From AC-37 sp034663685 (GTDB taxonomy: Bacteria > Actinomycetota > Thermoleophilia > Solirubrobacterales > Thermoleophilaceae), in contig JAXDJC010000096.1 in NCBI GenBank assembly GCA_034663685.1, positions 1-22,417 on the forward strand: a stretch of 22,417 nucleotides of DNA, read 5' to 3'. Positions 14,540 to 21,788 of this stretch are shown here, in pieces. Position numbers and translations under genes: made by a program. Position 1 is the first letter of the stretch, and every line of letters begins with the position of its first letter. Under the pieces are notes generated by a model, which saw only the letters and a list, made by a program, of their open reading frames with translations, made no database searches and was not told the origin of the DNA.

Positions 14540-14711
14540 GCGCCCGGCGCTCGTAGCCCGGGCAGCTCGCCACCGGGATGCGCGGGTACTTGGGGTACTC
14601 GGGCTGGGTCTTGGAGCGCTCGCACATCGAGAAGCTCGACCCGCGCGTGTTGCGGATCGCCTTCTGATGCCGGCAGCTGTCGCACAGGCCGGCTCCGAGT
14701 TGCTTCTCCAC
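14529..14711 (-). CDS. Small four-cysteine protein, function unknown
   Basis: The 60-residue protein (GTG 14711) has C10-x2-C13, C30 and C50 within LCDSCRHQKAIRNTRGSSFSMCERSK, then PEYPKYPRIPV and SCPGYE. The spacing suggests a zinc-binding knuckle. I recall similar short actinobacterial hypotheticals with the CxxCRHQK-x-RNTRGS-x-FSMC pattern, but no function. The end overlaps the convergent lipoprotein gene by 11 bp, including both stop codons. The nearest purine-rich site (GGAGAG) is about 15 nt upstream, too far to be ideal, so the start is approximate. The upstream leader is unusually structured. Confidence 0.72.
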   Translation of the reverse strand: MEKQLGAGLCDSCRHQKAIRNTRGSSFSMCERSKTQPEYPKYPRIPVASCPGYERRAPTG

Positions 14712-14719
14712 GCTAATAA

Positions 14720-14795
14720 GGGGCGGCTCTCCGTTCGAAGGTCCCGCCCTCTTCGACGGCGGGTCAGTTGGTTGGACCGGGGGCCGCCCCCAACC
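14720..14795 (-). promoter_or_regulatory. Structured leader with competing hairpins upstream of the small Cys protein
   Basis: Several stems can form: GGGGCGG (14720-14726) with CCGCCCC (14784-14790); CCCGCC (14743-14748) with GGCGGG (14758-14763); GGTC (14762-14765) with GACC (14775-14778); and GGTTGG (14770-14775) with CCAACC (14790-14795) around an inner GGG/CCC. Some share bases, so they exclude each other. A TTGACT at 14827-14822 (minus) could be a -35 box for transcription through this region, though the -10 is poor. It may be an attenuator or cis-regulatory RNA. No known class was recognised. Confidence 0.35.
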
Positions 14796-14829
14796 AGCAC
14801 CGTTGCACACCGCCGCGCCGGAGTCAATC

Positions 14830-14860
14830 CCGCGTTACGGAACCTCGGCCCCTAACGCGG
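14830..14860 (-). terminator. Inverted repeat over the CdaR-family gene stop codon
   Basis: CCGCGTTA (14830-14837) and TAACGCGG (14853-14860) form a perfect 8-bp stem around a 15-nt loop, enclosing the stop codon at 14852-14854. There is no T-tract. It could end the amtB-P-II-cdaR transcript or be a binding site. Confidence 0.4.
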
Positions 14861-15991
14861 TAGGCGCGGGGCGATGATGCGGTAGGCCTTCAGGCCGAGG
14901 CCGAGGCGCTCGCGGTCCTCGGAGGCCATCGGGTTGAGGCCGGTCAGCTCGCGAACGCGTTCGAGCCTGTACGCGACGGTGTGCCGGTGGGCGTAGATCG
15001 CCGAGGCGGTCGCGTTCATGTTGCAGTTCTCCCCGAGGTAGGCCTCGAGCGTGCCGACGAGGTCGGTCGAGTATTGCTCGTCGTAGCGCACCACGGGCGC
15101 GACGGTGTCCTCGTAGAAGCTGCGCACCTCCTCGGGATGGCTCGCGAGCACGCGGAAGAGCAGCCGGTAGGTGCCTCCGCCGATGTCCTCCTCCGGCGCG
15201 TGGCCGTCGGCGGTCACGTCGAGCACGAGCTCGGCCTCCTCGAGCGCGCGGCGCAGCTCGGCCGGATCGGTGTAGCGCGAGGAGACGCCGACCACGGCCT
15301 GGCGGCCGAGCCGGGTGGCCACGCGGCGGGCCTCGTCGAGCGAGCCCGGCAGCAGCGCGTACACGCGCGTGCCGATCGCCTGCACGAGCGCGTCGGAGCG
15401 CTCGTCGGAGATCACCGCGATCAGGCGGCCGGCCGAGCGCTCGCCCGGATCGGCGCAGAGCCCGACCGCCCCCTCGGAGAGGTCGCAGCCCATCCGCGCG
15501 GCGCGGCGGACCACGTCGTCGGAGTTGAGGTCGTCGCGGCGCAGGAGCTCCTCGAGCAGCGAGCCGCGCAGCGACTGCTCGGTCTCGTCGCGGGCCTCGG
15601 CCACCGCCACCTCGGTGATCGCCGCGACGGCGGCCATGTGGAGGTACTCCGCGGCATCCGGCCGCCCCGGCCCCAGCATCAGGACCGTGCCCACCTGCCT
15701 GCCGGCAGAGGCGATCGGCTCCTCGGCCGTGACCTCGGCCGGCCGCTCGGGCGTGGCGCCCTCGAGCTGCTCGGCCACGTAGCGCTCGAGCCGCGCGTCG
15801 CGCGTGGCGAGCGGGCCGAGCCGCGGCACCACGACGGCCACTGGCGCGCCCACGTACTCCGACGCGATCTCGGCAATGCGCGGGAGCCCGTCCCCTGCCA
15901 GCACGGCGCCCACCATCTCCAGGTGGGCGCCGCGCGGCGAGGGAGGGTTCAGGTCGCCGCGAGACTGAGACAACGCGGGACCTGCTGCCAT
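14852..15991 (-). CDS. PucR/CdaR-family transcriptional regulator
   Basis: The 379-residue protein has a sensor-like N-terminal part (EIASEYVGAPVAVVV to about 125), a central GGDEF-like/CdaR region with RGSLLEELLRRDD and VVGVSSRYTDPAELRRALEEAELVLD, and the C-terminal PucR helix-turn-helix (about 312-375): DLVGTLEAYLGENCNMNATASAIYAHRHTVAYRLERVRELTGLNP. The family controls purine, sugar-diacid and nitrogen-compound metabolism. ATG 15991 shares one base with the P-II stop (TGATG), so it is coupled to P-II and, through it, to amtB. An in-frame ATG at residue 26 is possible. Placing this regulator directly after a P-II gene suggests control by nitrogen status; that is inference. Confidence 0.92.
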   Translation of the reverse strand: MAAGPALSQSRGDLNPPSPRGAHLEMVGAVLAGDGLPRIAEIASEYVGAPVAVVVPRLGPLATRDARLERYVAEQLEGATPERPAEVTAEEPIASAGRQVGTVLMLGPGRPDAAEYLHMAAVAAITEVAVAEARDETEQSLRGSLLEELLRRDDLNSDDVVRRAARMGCDLSEGAVGLCADPGERSAGRLIAVISDERSDALVQAIGTRVYALLPGSLDEARRVATRLGRQAVVGVSSRYTDPAELRRALEEAELVLDVTADGHAPEEDIGGGTYRLLFRVLASHPEEVRSFYEDTVAPVVRYDEQYSTDLVGTLEAYLGENCNMNATASAIYAHRHTVAYRLERVRELTGLNPMASEDRERLGLGLKAYRIIAPRLPR

Positions 15992-16356
15992 CAGGCGGAG
16001 ACGCCCTGCTCGTGGGCCTGCAGGACCTCCGCACCGGACTCACCGGTCCGGATCCGGATCGCGTCCTCGACCGGGATCAGGAAGATCTTCCCGTCCCCGA
16101 CCGAGCCCGTCCGGGCGTACTTGAGGATCGTCTCCGTGACGATCGCCACCGCCTCGTCCTCGACCACGCACTCCAGCTTCAGCTTCGGCCGGAGGTGAAT
16201 CGCGATCTCGGCGCCGCGGTAGTGCTCGGTGATGCCCTTCTGCCTGCCCGACCCCTTCACCTCGCTGATCGAGAGGCTCGGGAAGCCGGCGTCGAGGAGA
16301 TCCTGTCGGATCGGCTCGAACGCCTCGTGCCGGATATAGGCGACGACCATCTTCAT
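15991..16356 (-). CDS. P-II family nitrogen regulatory protein lacking Tyr51
   Basis: The 121-residue protein aligns residue-for-residue with GlnB/GlnK. Q39, Y46, K58, K90 (GDGK), R101 and R103 (RIRTGE) are present, so binding of ATP/ADP and 2-oxoglutarate is likely. The T-loop reads GITEHYRGAEIAIHLRPK: the modifiable Tyr51 is Ile and position 49 is Ala. Uridylylation or adenylylation at Tyr51 is therefore impossible, and control must depend on effectors. Its likely partner is the AmtB encoded just upstream, since P-II blocks ammonium channels through the T-loop. ATG 16356 has GGGAGGT 8 nt upstream (16365-16371) and overlaps the amtB stop (ATGA). Confidence 0.95.
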   Translation of the reverse strand: MKMVVAYIRHEAFEPIRQDLLDAGFPSLSISEVKGSGRQKGITEHYRGAEIAIHLRPKLKLECVVEDEAVAIVTETILKYARTGSVGDGKIFLIPVEDAIRIRTGESGAEVLQAHEQGVSA

Positions 16357-17861
16357 GCTCGTACACCTCCCGTGGCCGGCGTATCCGCTCTCATGGCGGT
16401 CACCGGGCTGGACACGCTGCCTGCGTAAGCCGGGGCAGCGGGCCCGGTCGATGCGGCACCGATCTCAGGCGCCGGGATGAACTGCTCGGGGTATCCGTAC
16501 ATCCCGTGCTCGACGATGTCGAGTCCGGCGTCCTCTTCCTCCTCGCTCACTCGCAGGCCGATCGTCGCCTTGATGGCGGCGAAGGTCGCGAGGCTGAGCA
16601 CGAAGACGAAGGCGAACACGGTCACGACTCCGAGAGCCTGGGTGCCGAGCTGGTGGAACGATCCGCTGTACCACAGCCCCGGCTTGCCGAACGCGTTGTA
16701 GCTGGCGAACCGCGGCGCCGTGAAGATGCCGCAGGCCAGGGTCCCCCAGATGCCCGCCAGCCCGTGGGCCGACAGCGCGCCGACCGGATCGTCCAGCTTC
16801 CGGTCGATCAGGATCACGCCCGCGACCACGATCAGGCCCGCGATGGCCCCGATCGGGAGCGCCGCCCACGCCTCGACGTAGCCCGACCCCGCGGTGATCG
16901 CGACGAGGCCGGCGATCATGCCGTTGCCGACCATGCCGATGTCGATCGTCCGCTGGAGGAAGCGACCGGCCACGAACGCGCCGAGCACGCCGGCCGTGCC
17001 TCCGAGGAGGGTGACCATCGCGATCTCGGCGAAGCGGCCGTCCGTCGCGTTCAGCGTCGAGCCCGGGTTGAACCCGAACCAGCCGATGAACAGGATCAGG
17101 ATGCCCAGGCCGACGAGCGGCATGGAGTGACCGGGGATCGCCCGCGGCTTGCCGTCCTCCCCGTACTTGCCCTTACGCGGGCCGAGCAGGAGCAGCGCTG
17201 CGAACGCGCCGGTCGCGCCGATGAGGTGCACCGCCGTGGACCCGGCGAAGTCCTGCATGCCGAGGTTCGCCTGGAGCCAGCCACCGCCGAAGACCCAGTG
17301 CGAGCCGATCGGGTAGATGACGGCCGCGAACACGACCGCGTAGACGACGTAGGCCGAGTACTTGATGCGCTCGAGCGTGGTGCCCCAGACGATTGCCAGG
17401 GAGACCGCGCAGAACGCGAACTGGAAGAGCCACTTCGACTCGATGGTGGCGTCGGAGAGGCCCAGGCCGCTCGGGAAGAACGCCTGCTGCGGGTCGCCGA
17501 AGCCCTGGAGGAACCAGCCGGTCGTGCCGATCAGGTCGCCCTCGCTCGAGCCCGTGCCGAACGCGAAAGCGAAGCCCACCGCGTAGTAGGCGATCGCCGC
17601 GATTGACAGGTTCGTGAGGATCTTGGCCACTCCCGTGCCTGCGTTCTTGCCGCGCGAGAAGCCGATCTCGAGCAGCGCGAACCCGGCCTGCATGAACAGC
17701 ACGAGCACGGCCGTGACTACGACCCACATCGTGTTGATTGGCACCGTGTCGCCCAGCACCTTGTTCTGGACGGCGTCCAGGGTGTCCGCGCTTGCGACCC
17801 CCGGAAGCGCCAGAACGGCGAGCAGGGCAAGCGGCACTAGAAGTGCTGCCCGTCGTCTCAT
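16353..17861 (-). CDS. amtB: Ammonium transporter with signal peptide and long C-terminal tail
   Basis: The 502-residue Amt channel has a cleavable signal peptide (RRRAALLVPLALLAVLALP, ASA around 23-25) and about eleven membrane segments. The twin-histidine pair is H212 (STAVHLIG) and H366 (LSAHGLAG). D204 (DFAG), SHWVFGGGWL and GWFGFNPGS, the pore Phe segment, are intact. After the last helix a tail of about 75 residues begins SEEEEDAGLDIVEHGMYGYPEQF, the P-II-contacting region, and ends in a low-complexity Ala/Pro/Thr stretch. ATG 17861 has AGGAGGA 7 nt upstream (17869-17875). The open frame continues far upstream without a stop, but this start is decided by the ribosome site and signal peptide. 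It is first in an operon with P-II and a CdaR-type regulator. Confidence 0.97.
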   Translation of the reverse strand: MRRRAALLVPLALLAVLALPGVASADTLDAVQNKVLGDTVPINTMWVVVTAVLVLFMQAGFALLEIGFSRGKNAGTGVAKILTNLSIAAIAYYAVGFAFAFGTGSSEGDLIGTTGWFLQGFGDPQQAFFPSGLGLSDATIESKWLFQFAFCAVSLAIVWGTTLERIKYSAYVVYAVVFAAVIYPIGSHWVFGGGWLQANLGMQDFAGSTAVHLIGATGAFAALLLLGPRKGKYGEDGKPRAIPGHSMPLVGLGILILFIGWFGFNPGSTLNATDGRFAEIAMVTLLGGTAGVLGAFVAGRFLQRTIDIGMVGNGMIAGLVAITAGSGYVEAWAALPIGAIAGLIVVAGVILIDRKLDDPVGALSAHGLAGIWGTLACGIFTAPRFASYNAFGKPGLWYSGSFHQLGTQALGVVTVFAFVFVLSLATFAAIKATIGLRVSEEEEDAGLDIVEHGMYGYPEQFIPAPEIGAASTGPAAPAYAGSVSSPVTAMRADTPATGGVRA

Positions 17862-17944
17862 TGACGTTTCCTCCTGTAACGCCCCTGACCGTCGGCGGCT
17901 GCGGGCGTAGTTCGATGACGTTGCAACCAAGGTATGGACGGGTT

Positions 17945-17962
17945 GTCCAAGCGTCGTTGGAC
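17945..17962. promoter_or_regulatory. Palindrome upstream of amtB, candidate operator
   Basis: GTCCAA-GCGTCG-TTGGAC is a perfect 6-bp inverted repeat with a 6-bp spacer, centred about 92 bp before ATG 17861. A second palindrome, GTTGCAAC, is at 17920-17927. Both lie in the 179-bp gap that should contain the amtB promoter, whose -35 and -10 I could not identify. They are candidate sites for a dimeric regulator, perhaps the CdaR-family protein encoded in the same operon. Confidence 0.45.
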
Positions 17963-17981
17963 GAGTGTCGGAAATCTGGCC

Positions 17982-17995
17982 GGGCGAGTTCGCCC
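17982..17995 (-). terminator. Possible terminator hairpin after the GH31 gene
   Basis: GGGCGA-GT-TCGCCC (folding as GGGC with GCCC around a 6-nt loop) lies 45 bp after the GH31 stop. On the minus strand it is followed by GGCCAGATTTCC, a poor T-tract. It may end the protease-GH31 transcript before the amtB promoter. Confidence 0.3.
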
Positions 17996-18040
17996 ATCGG
18001 TCGAACGGCCGCGCGCTTGGGTAGTCGCGCGCGCGAGGGG

Positions 18041-20431
18041 CTAGGGCCGGAGCTCGATCCGCAGGCCCTTCGAGGTGGGGAATCTGGCCGTGTGCAGGGT
18101 GAACGTGCGGCCGGCCGCGTCGTAGGCCCAGCCCTCCACCGGGCGCCCGGCCACGCGCACCGAGCCCGGCCGCTCGACCCCCACCACGCGCAGCTCCCAC
18201 GCGCGCCGCTTGGCGCTCCGGAAGGCGCCCCGCGAGCGCCCGATCGTGACCACGGTGCCGGCCGCCCCGCGGTCGTCGTGCGCGATCCGCGTGAACGCGA
18301 AGGCGCCGCGGCGGTAGTCGCGGCCGTCGCCCGCGTCCTCGTAGAGCCGGAACGCGCCGTCGGCGCCCGCCCAGGTGGTGAGAGTCAGCGGGGCTGAGCC
18401 CGGCGCGGCGTCGGTCGGCTCGTACGCCTGCGAGGGGAGCACGGCGCCGGCGCGGGCGAAGAGCGGCATGCGCTCGAGCGGCACCGTCAGCTCCTCCACC
18501 GCGGGCCCGTGGTGGCGCTCGCCCGTGAAGTAGTCGACCCAGTCGCCGGGCGGGAACCAGACCGTCTTCTTCGCCGGGTTGCCGGGGGTCCCGACCGGCG
18601 CCACCAGGAGGTCGCCGCCCAGCATGTACTGGCGGTCGTAGCGATAGGCGTCCTCGCGCTTCGGCCAGCGCAGGTACATGCCGCGCACCATCGGAAGCCC
18701 GGTGTCGTGCGACTCGCGCGCGAGCGTGTAGAGGTAGGGCACGAGCGAGCCGCGCAGCCTGAGGAAGTCGGCGGCGATCCGGGCGGCGTCGCCCGTGTAG
18801 TCCCAGGGCAGCCGGTCGCCGTGGTTCGAGTGCAGGCGGTTGATCGGGCCGAGAGCGCCGGCCTGGATCCAGCGGACGTACATGTCGTCGTCGAGGTGCT
18901 TGCCCTTGAAGCTGCCGATGTCGTGGCTCACGTACGGGAGTCCGAGGTTGCCCTCGGCAACGCTCATGCGGCTCTCGAAGTCGAGCACGTCCCAGGTGGC
19001 CGCCGCGTCGCCGGTGAAGTGGATCGTCTGGCGGTGCTCGGCGAACGCGCCCGGCTCCTGCTGGCCGAAGTACGCCCAGTAGGACGACCCGATCCGCGAG
19101 AACGCCGGCCAGCGGCTGCCGCGGGCGCGCTGGCGGCGCGCGTACAGCGAGTTGATCCAGGTGTCCTCGGTGAGGCCGGCCGCGTGGGCACGCGACTCGT
19201 CGCAGCACCAGTCGAGCCACCAGAAGTCCACGCCCTGTCGCTCGAACGGAGCGTGCAGCGCGAAGTAGGCGTCGAGGTGCTTGGGATCCGTCCAGTCGAA
19301 CACACCGCAGTCGGCGGTGTCGGCCATGAAGTAGCCGCACGCGGTCCTCGTGGGGGCGATCAGTCCGCCCGAGCGCTGCTGCGCCTCGGCCCAGTGCCGG
19401 TCCTTGCTGCCGATCGACGGGTGCACGTTGAGGTAGGTCGCGAGGCCGCGCGCGTGGAGCGAGTCCACGAATCCCTTCGGATCGGGGAACAGGTCGCGGT
19501 TCCAGTCCCACCCGTTCCAGGAGTAGGGGAAGGTCGGATCGCGGCCGAGGACCGTGTCCGCGATCGAAGCGAACTGCGCCACCGGCGCCTTGTAGTCGGT
19601 GTCGATCCCGAGCACGTCGAGGGGCACGCGCTCGGAGCGGAAGCGATCGACGATCCCCTGGAGGTCGGCCGCCCCGTAGGGCCAGTAGCGCGAGAACCAG
19701 TTGCCGAAAGCGCGCCGCGGGAGCAGCGGCGCGGCGCCGCTCAGCGAGCGCAGGTCGCGCAGGCCGCGGGGGTAGTCGAGCCCGTAGCCGAACAGGTAGC
19801 CGTCCTGGTAGCCGCCGGCGTGCGAGGGCCGGGTGGCGAAGCCGGCCCCGGCGCTCGTGAGCAGCGGCGAGCGCGTGTCGTCGAGCAGGTACCAGCCGTC
19901 ACGCGAGAGCAGGCCGTCCGCGAGCGGCACCGGCTTGTCCTGGTCGTCGAGGCCGCGCGCCCAGCCGCCGAGGTTGCCGGAGGTACGCGGGCCGGGGTTC
20001 GGGTCCGGGTTGGCCGGGGCCTGGGTGCGCGCCGGCGGGTTGGGTGGATCGGGCGGGGTGCCGGGCGGCGGGCCGAAGCGCGGGTGCACGCGCACCGTCT
20101 TCCCGTCACGCCGGATCAGCACGAGCAGGTTGCCGGCCGCGAACGCCCCCGAGCCGCGGCGGTATCGAAGGGTCATCCGGCTCGTTCGGATCACGCGGAT
20201 CCCGTGCCGGACCGACGTCGTGTATGCGGCGTGCAGCCCGCGGTTGGTCGCCGTCAGGCTGGGCCGGTCCTCGAACCGGCCGTCGGCGGCGTACTCGAGC
20301 CGGATCAGGGTCGGGGTGAGCACCTCGAAGCGGGCGTGCCCGTCGGTCACGGCGGCCCCCGCGGGCGCCGCGCCTGTCGCGAGGATCGCGATCGCGGCCG
20401 CCGCTCCGGCCAGCCCCCGGCGATGGCCCAT
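18041..20431 (-). CDS. Secreted GH31-family glycoside hydrolase
   Basis: The 796-residue protein starts with a signal peptide (to about residue 26, PAGA) and has the GH31 plan: an N-terminal beta domain, a (beta/alpha)8 barrel and C-terminal beta domains. The expected catalytic nucleophile is Asp407 in DFWWLDWCCDE and the acid/base is Asp475 in FTGDAAATWD. LDVLGIDTDYKAPV, SHDIGSFKGKHLDDDMYVRW and VWFPPGDWVDYFTGE are further family marks. A Pro/Asn-rich stretch of about 35 residues near 117-153 looks like a linker or loop insertion, unusual between N-domain strands. WLDWCC is an uncommon nucleophile neighbourhood (WLDWQQ is better known to me). Alpha-glucosidase, alpha-xylosidase or transglucosidase activity cannot be separated by eye. 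It starts 12 bp after the subtilase stop, so they are likely co-transcribed. Confidence 0.93.
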   Translation of the reverse strand: MGHRRGLAGAAAAIAILATGAAPAGAAVTDGHARFEVLTPTLIRLEYAADGRFEDRPSLTATNRGLHAAYTTSVRHGIRVIRTSRMTLRYRRGSGAFAAGNLLVLIRRDGKTVRVHPRFGPPPGTPPDPPNPPARTQAPANPDPNPGPRTSGNLGGWARGLDDQDKPVPLADGLLSRDGWYLLDDTRSPLLTSAGAGFATRPSHAGGYQDGYLFGYGLDYPRGLRDLRSLSGAAPLLPRRAFGNWFSRYWPYGAADLQGIVDRFRSERVPLDVLGIDTDYKAPVAQFASIADTVLGRDPTFPYSWNGWDWNRDLFPDPKGFVDSLHARGLATYLNVHPSIGSKDRHWAEAQQRSGGLIAPTRTACGYFMADTADCGVFDWTDPKHLDAYFALHAPFERQGVDFWWLDWCCDESRAHAAGLTEDTWINSLYARRQRARGSRWPAFSRIGSSYWAYFGQQEPGAFAEHRQTIHFTGDAAATWDVLDFESRMSVAEGNLGLPYVSHDIGSFKGKHLDDDMYVRWIQAGALGPINRLHSNHGDRLPWDYTGDAARIAADFLRLRGSLVPYLYTLARESHDTGLPMVRGMYLRWPKREDAYRYDRQYMLGGDLLVAPVGTPGNPAKKTVWFPPGDWVDYFTGERHHGPAVEELTVPLERMPLFARAGAVLPSQAYEPTDAAPGSAPLTLTTWAGADGAFRLYEDAGDGRDYRRGAFAFTRIAHDDRGAAGTVVTIGRSRGAFRSAKRRAWELRVVGVERPGSVRVAGRPVEGWAYDAAGRTFTLHTARFPTSKGLRIELRP

Positions 20432-20443
20432 CCGGGCAGCCTA

Positions 20444-21721
20444 CTAGCGGAGCAGCGTCAGATTCTTGGTTCTGGTGGGAGCGCCCGGGATGGCCATCTC
20501 GGCCCTCGCGCTCACATTCTTCTTGGCGTTCGTGAGCAGGCTCTTGCCCGCCTTCGTGACCTTCGCCGTCACGCTCACGGTCTGCCCGGCGTTCGCCTTC
20601 GTGGAGCCGTAGGCGATCGTGGTCGACCCGGAGACGATGCGCGCTGTGCAGCGCCCTGCGCTGGCCGCGCGGCACGTCACGTGGATGCCCTTCTTGAGGA
20701 CGGTCTTGATGCTGTGCGTGGTCGCGACCGAGGCCTTGCCCTTGCTCCCGCCGCCGCCTCCACCGGGCGGGGTGAGCCCGGCCACCGCGGCCTTGGCGTT
20801 CAGGATGCCGGAGCCGTAGACGTCGTCATAGCCCGCCGGTCCAGCGTCGGTGGCGGTCGCGAGGATCCGGTCGGCCACGGCCTTACCGCGCAACCCGAGC
20901 GACACGAGCAGCGCCGCCACGCCCGAGACGTGCGGCGTGGCCTGCGAGGTGCCGGCCACCTCCTGGTACTTGCCGTCGTTCCAGGTGGAGAGCACGTCCT
21001 CGCCGGTGATCGGCAGCGCGGAGCCGCCGGGCGCCATCAGACCGCGGGCGCCGGGCGAGCTCGAGAAGCTCGAGCGCTCGCGCCGCTTGTCGATCGAGCC
21101 GACGCACAGCACCGCCCCCTGGATCGAGGGCTGCTCGCAGATCGGGACGGAGTTGTTGCCGGCCGCGGCCACGATCGTCACGTTGGCCGCCGCGGCGCGG
21201 CCCAGCGCGGCGTTGAAGTCGGTGTCCCCCGCAGCGCCCACCAGCGGCACGTCCGAGCCAAGGCTGAGGTTGATCACCTGCGCGCCGTGCGCGACCGCGT
21301 AGTCGATCGCCTTGGCCACGTTGGCGGTGTCGCCGCTGCCGTCGTCGCCGAGCGCGCGCAGCGGCAGCACCGCGGCGCCCGGCGCCACGCCGGCGATGCC
21401 CACGCCGTTGCCCTCGTTGGCCGCCACGATCCCGCTCACGTGCGTGCCGTGCCCGTTGCCGTCCTGCGGGGTGGCGTCGTTGTCCACGAAGTCGTGGCCG
21501 GGCAGCAGGCGCCCTCCGAGGTCCGGATGGGTGGCGAGCACACCGGTGTCGATCACCGCGACGATCGCGCCCGCGCCCGTGGCGGTCGAGTGGGCCGCGT
21601 CGGACTCCACGATGTCGAGGTTCCACTGCTGGGCACGCAGCGGGTCGGTGGCGGCGCCGGCCGGTGCGGCGCTGAGCGCGACCACCGCGAGCGCGGCGAC
21701 GAGGGAGAGCTTGGCTCGCAT
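20444..21721 (-). CDS. Secreted subtilisin-like serine protease (S8) with C-terminal beta domain
   Basis: The 425-residue protein has a signal peptide (AKLSLVAALAVVALSAAPAGAA) and the complete triad: Asp58 in VAVIDTG, His91 in GNGHGTHVSGI and Ser259 in GTSQATPHVSG; the oxyanion Asn is in AAAGNNS. The leader between signal and catalytic domain is under 30 residues, so no full I9 inhibitor propeptide is present. After the catalytic domain comes a TPPGGGGGGSKGKA linker (about 330) and a roughly 95-residue Thr/Ser/Lys-rich region, probably beta-sandwich, containing two cysteines (CRAASAGRC). ATG 21721 is chosen for the signal peptide; the longer open frame would enter the divergent metH gene. It probably leads an operon with GH31. 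Confidence 0.93.
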   Translation of the reverse strand: MRAKLSLVAALAVVALSAAPAGAATDPLRAQQWNLDIVESDAAHSTATGAGAIVAVIDTGVLATHPDLGGRLLPGHDFVDNDATPQDGNGHGTHVSGIVAANEGNGVGIAGVAPGAAVLPLRALGDDGSGDTANVAKAIDYAVAHGAQVINLSLGSDVPLVGAAGDTDFNAALGRAAAANVTIVAAAGNNSVPICEQPSIQGAVLCVGSIDKRRERSSFSSSPGARGLMAPGGSALPITGEDVLSTWNDGKYQEVAGTSQATPHVSGVAALLVSLGLRGKAVADRILATATDAGPAGYDDVYGSGILNAKAAVAGLTPPGGGGGGSKGKASVATTHSIKTVLKKGIHVTCRAASAGRCTARIVSGSTTIAYGSTKANAGQTVSVTAKVTKAGKSLLTNAKKNVSARAEMAIPGAPTRTKNLTLLR

Positions 21722-21752
21722 CGAGATCGCTAACACGGCGGGCGGCGGACGG

Positions 21753-21774
21753 TAGCGGTAGAGCACCGCCGCTA
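21753..21774. promoter_or_regulatory. Nested inverted repeats in the subtilase/metH divergent promoter region
   Basis: TAGCGG (21753-21758) pairs with CCGCTA (21769-21774), and alternatively GCGGT with ACCGC (21755-21769). It occupies the middle of the 67-bp gap between divergent starts and overlaps a TAGCCT (21773-21778) that could be the metH -10 element. This arrangement would suit an operator. Confidence 0.35.
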
Positions 21775-21788
21775 GCCTCAATGGGCTC

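Noticed and set aside
14720..14790. tRNA-like cloverleaf on the minus strand (7-bp GGGGCGG/CCGCCCC acceptor-like stem, TTCGAAC loop, CAGTTGGTTGG resembling a D-loop)
   Set aside because: The D-loop lookalike reads on the opposite strand, there is no T at position 8, the TTCGAAC loop has no pairing T-stem and no anticodon arm of 5+7+5 fits. It was kept only as a structured leader.
18011..18032. GCGCGC repeats near the GH31 stop as a Z-DNA or terminator element
   Set aside because: A short alternating GC run is ordinary at this base composition and has no T-tract or conserved partner.
17862..19511. Extension of the AmtB reading frame upstream into the GH31 gene
   Set aside because: The extension has antisense or off-frame composition. 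AGGAGGA followed by a signal peptide at 17861 marks the real start.
18509..21733. Long plus-strand open frame opposite GH31 and the subtilase
   Set aside because: Same low-complexity Arg/Val/Gly composition and no motif; the minus-strand products have complete catalytic residues.
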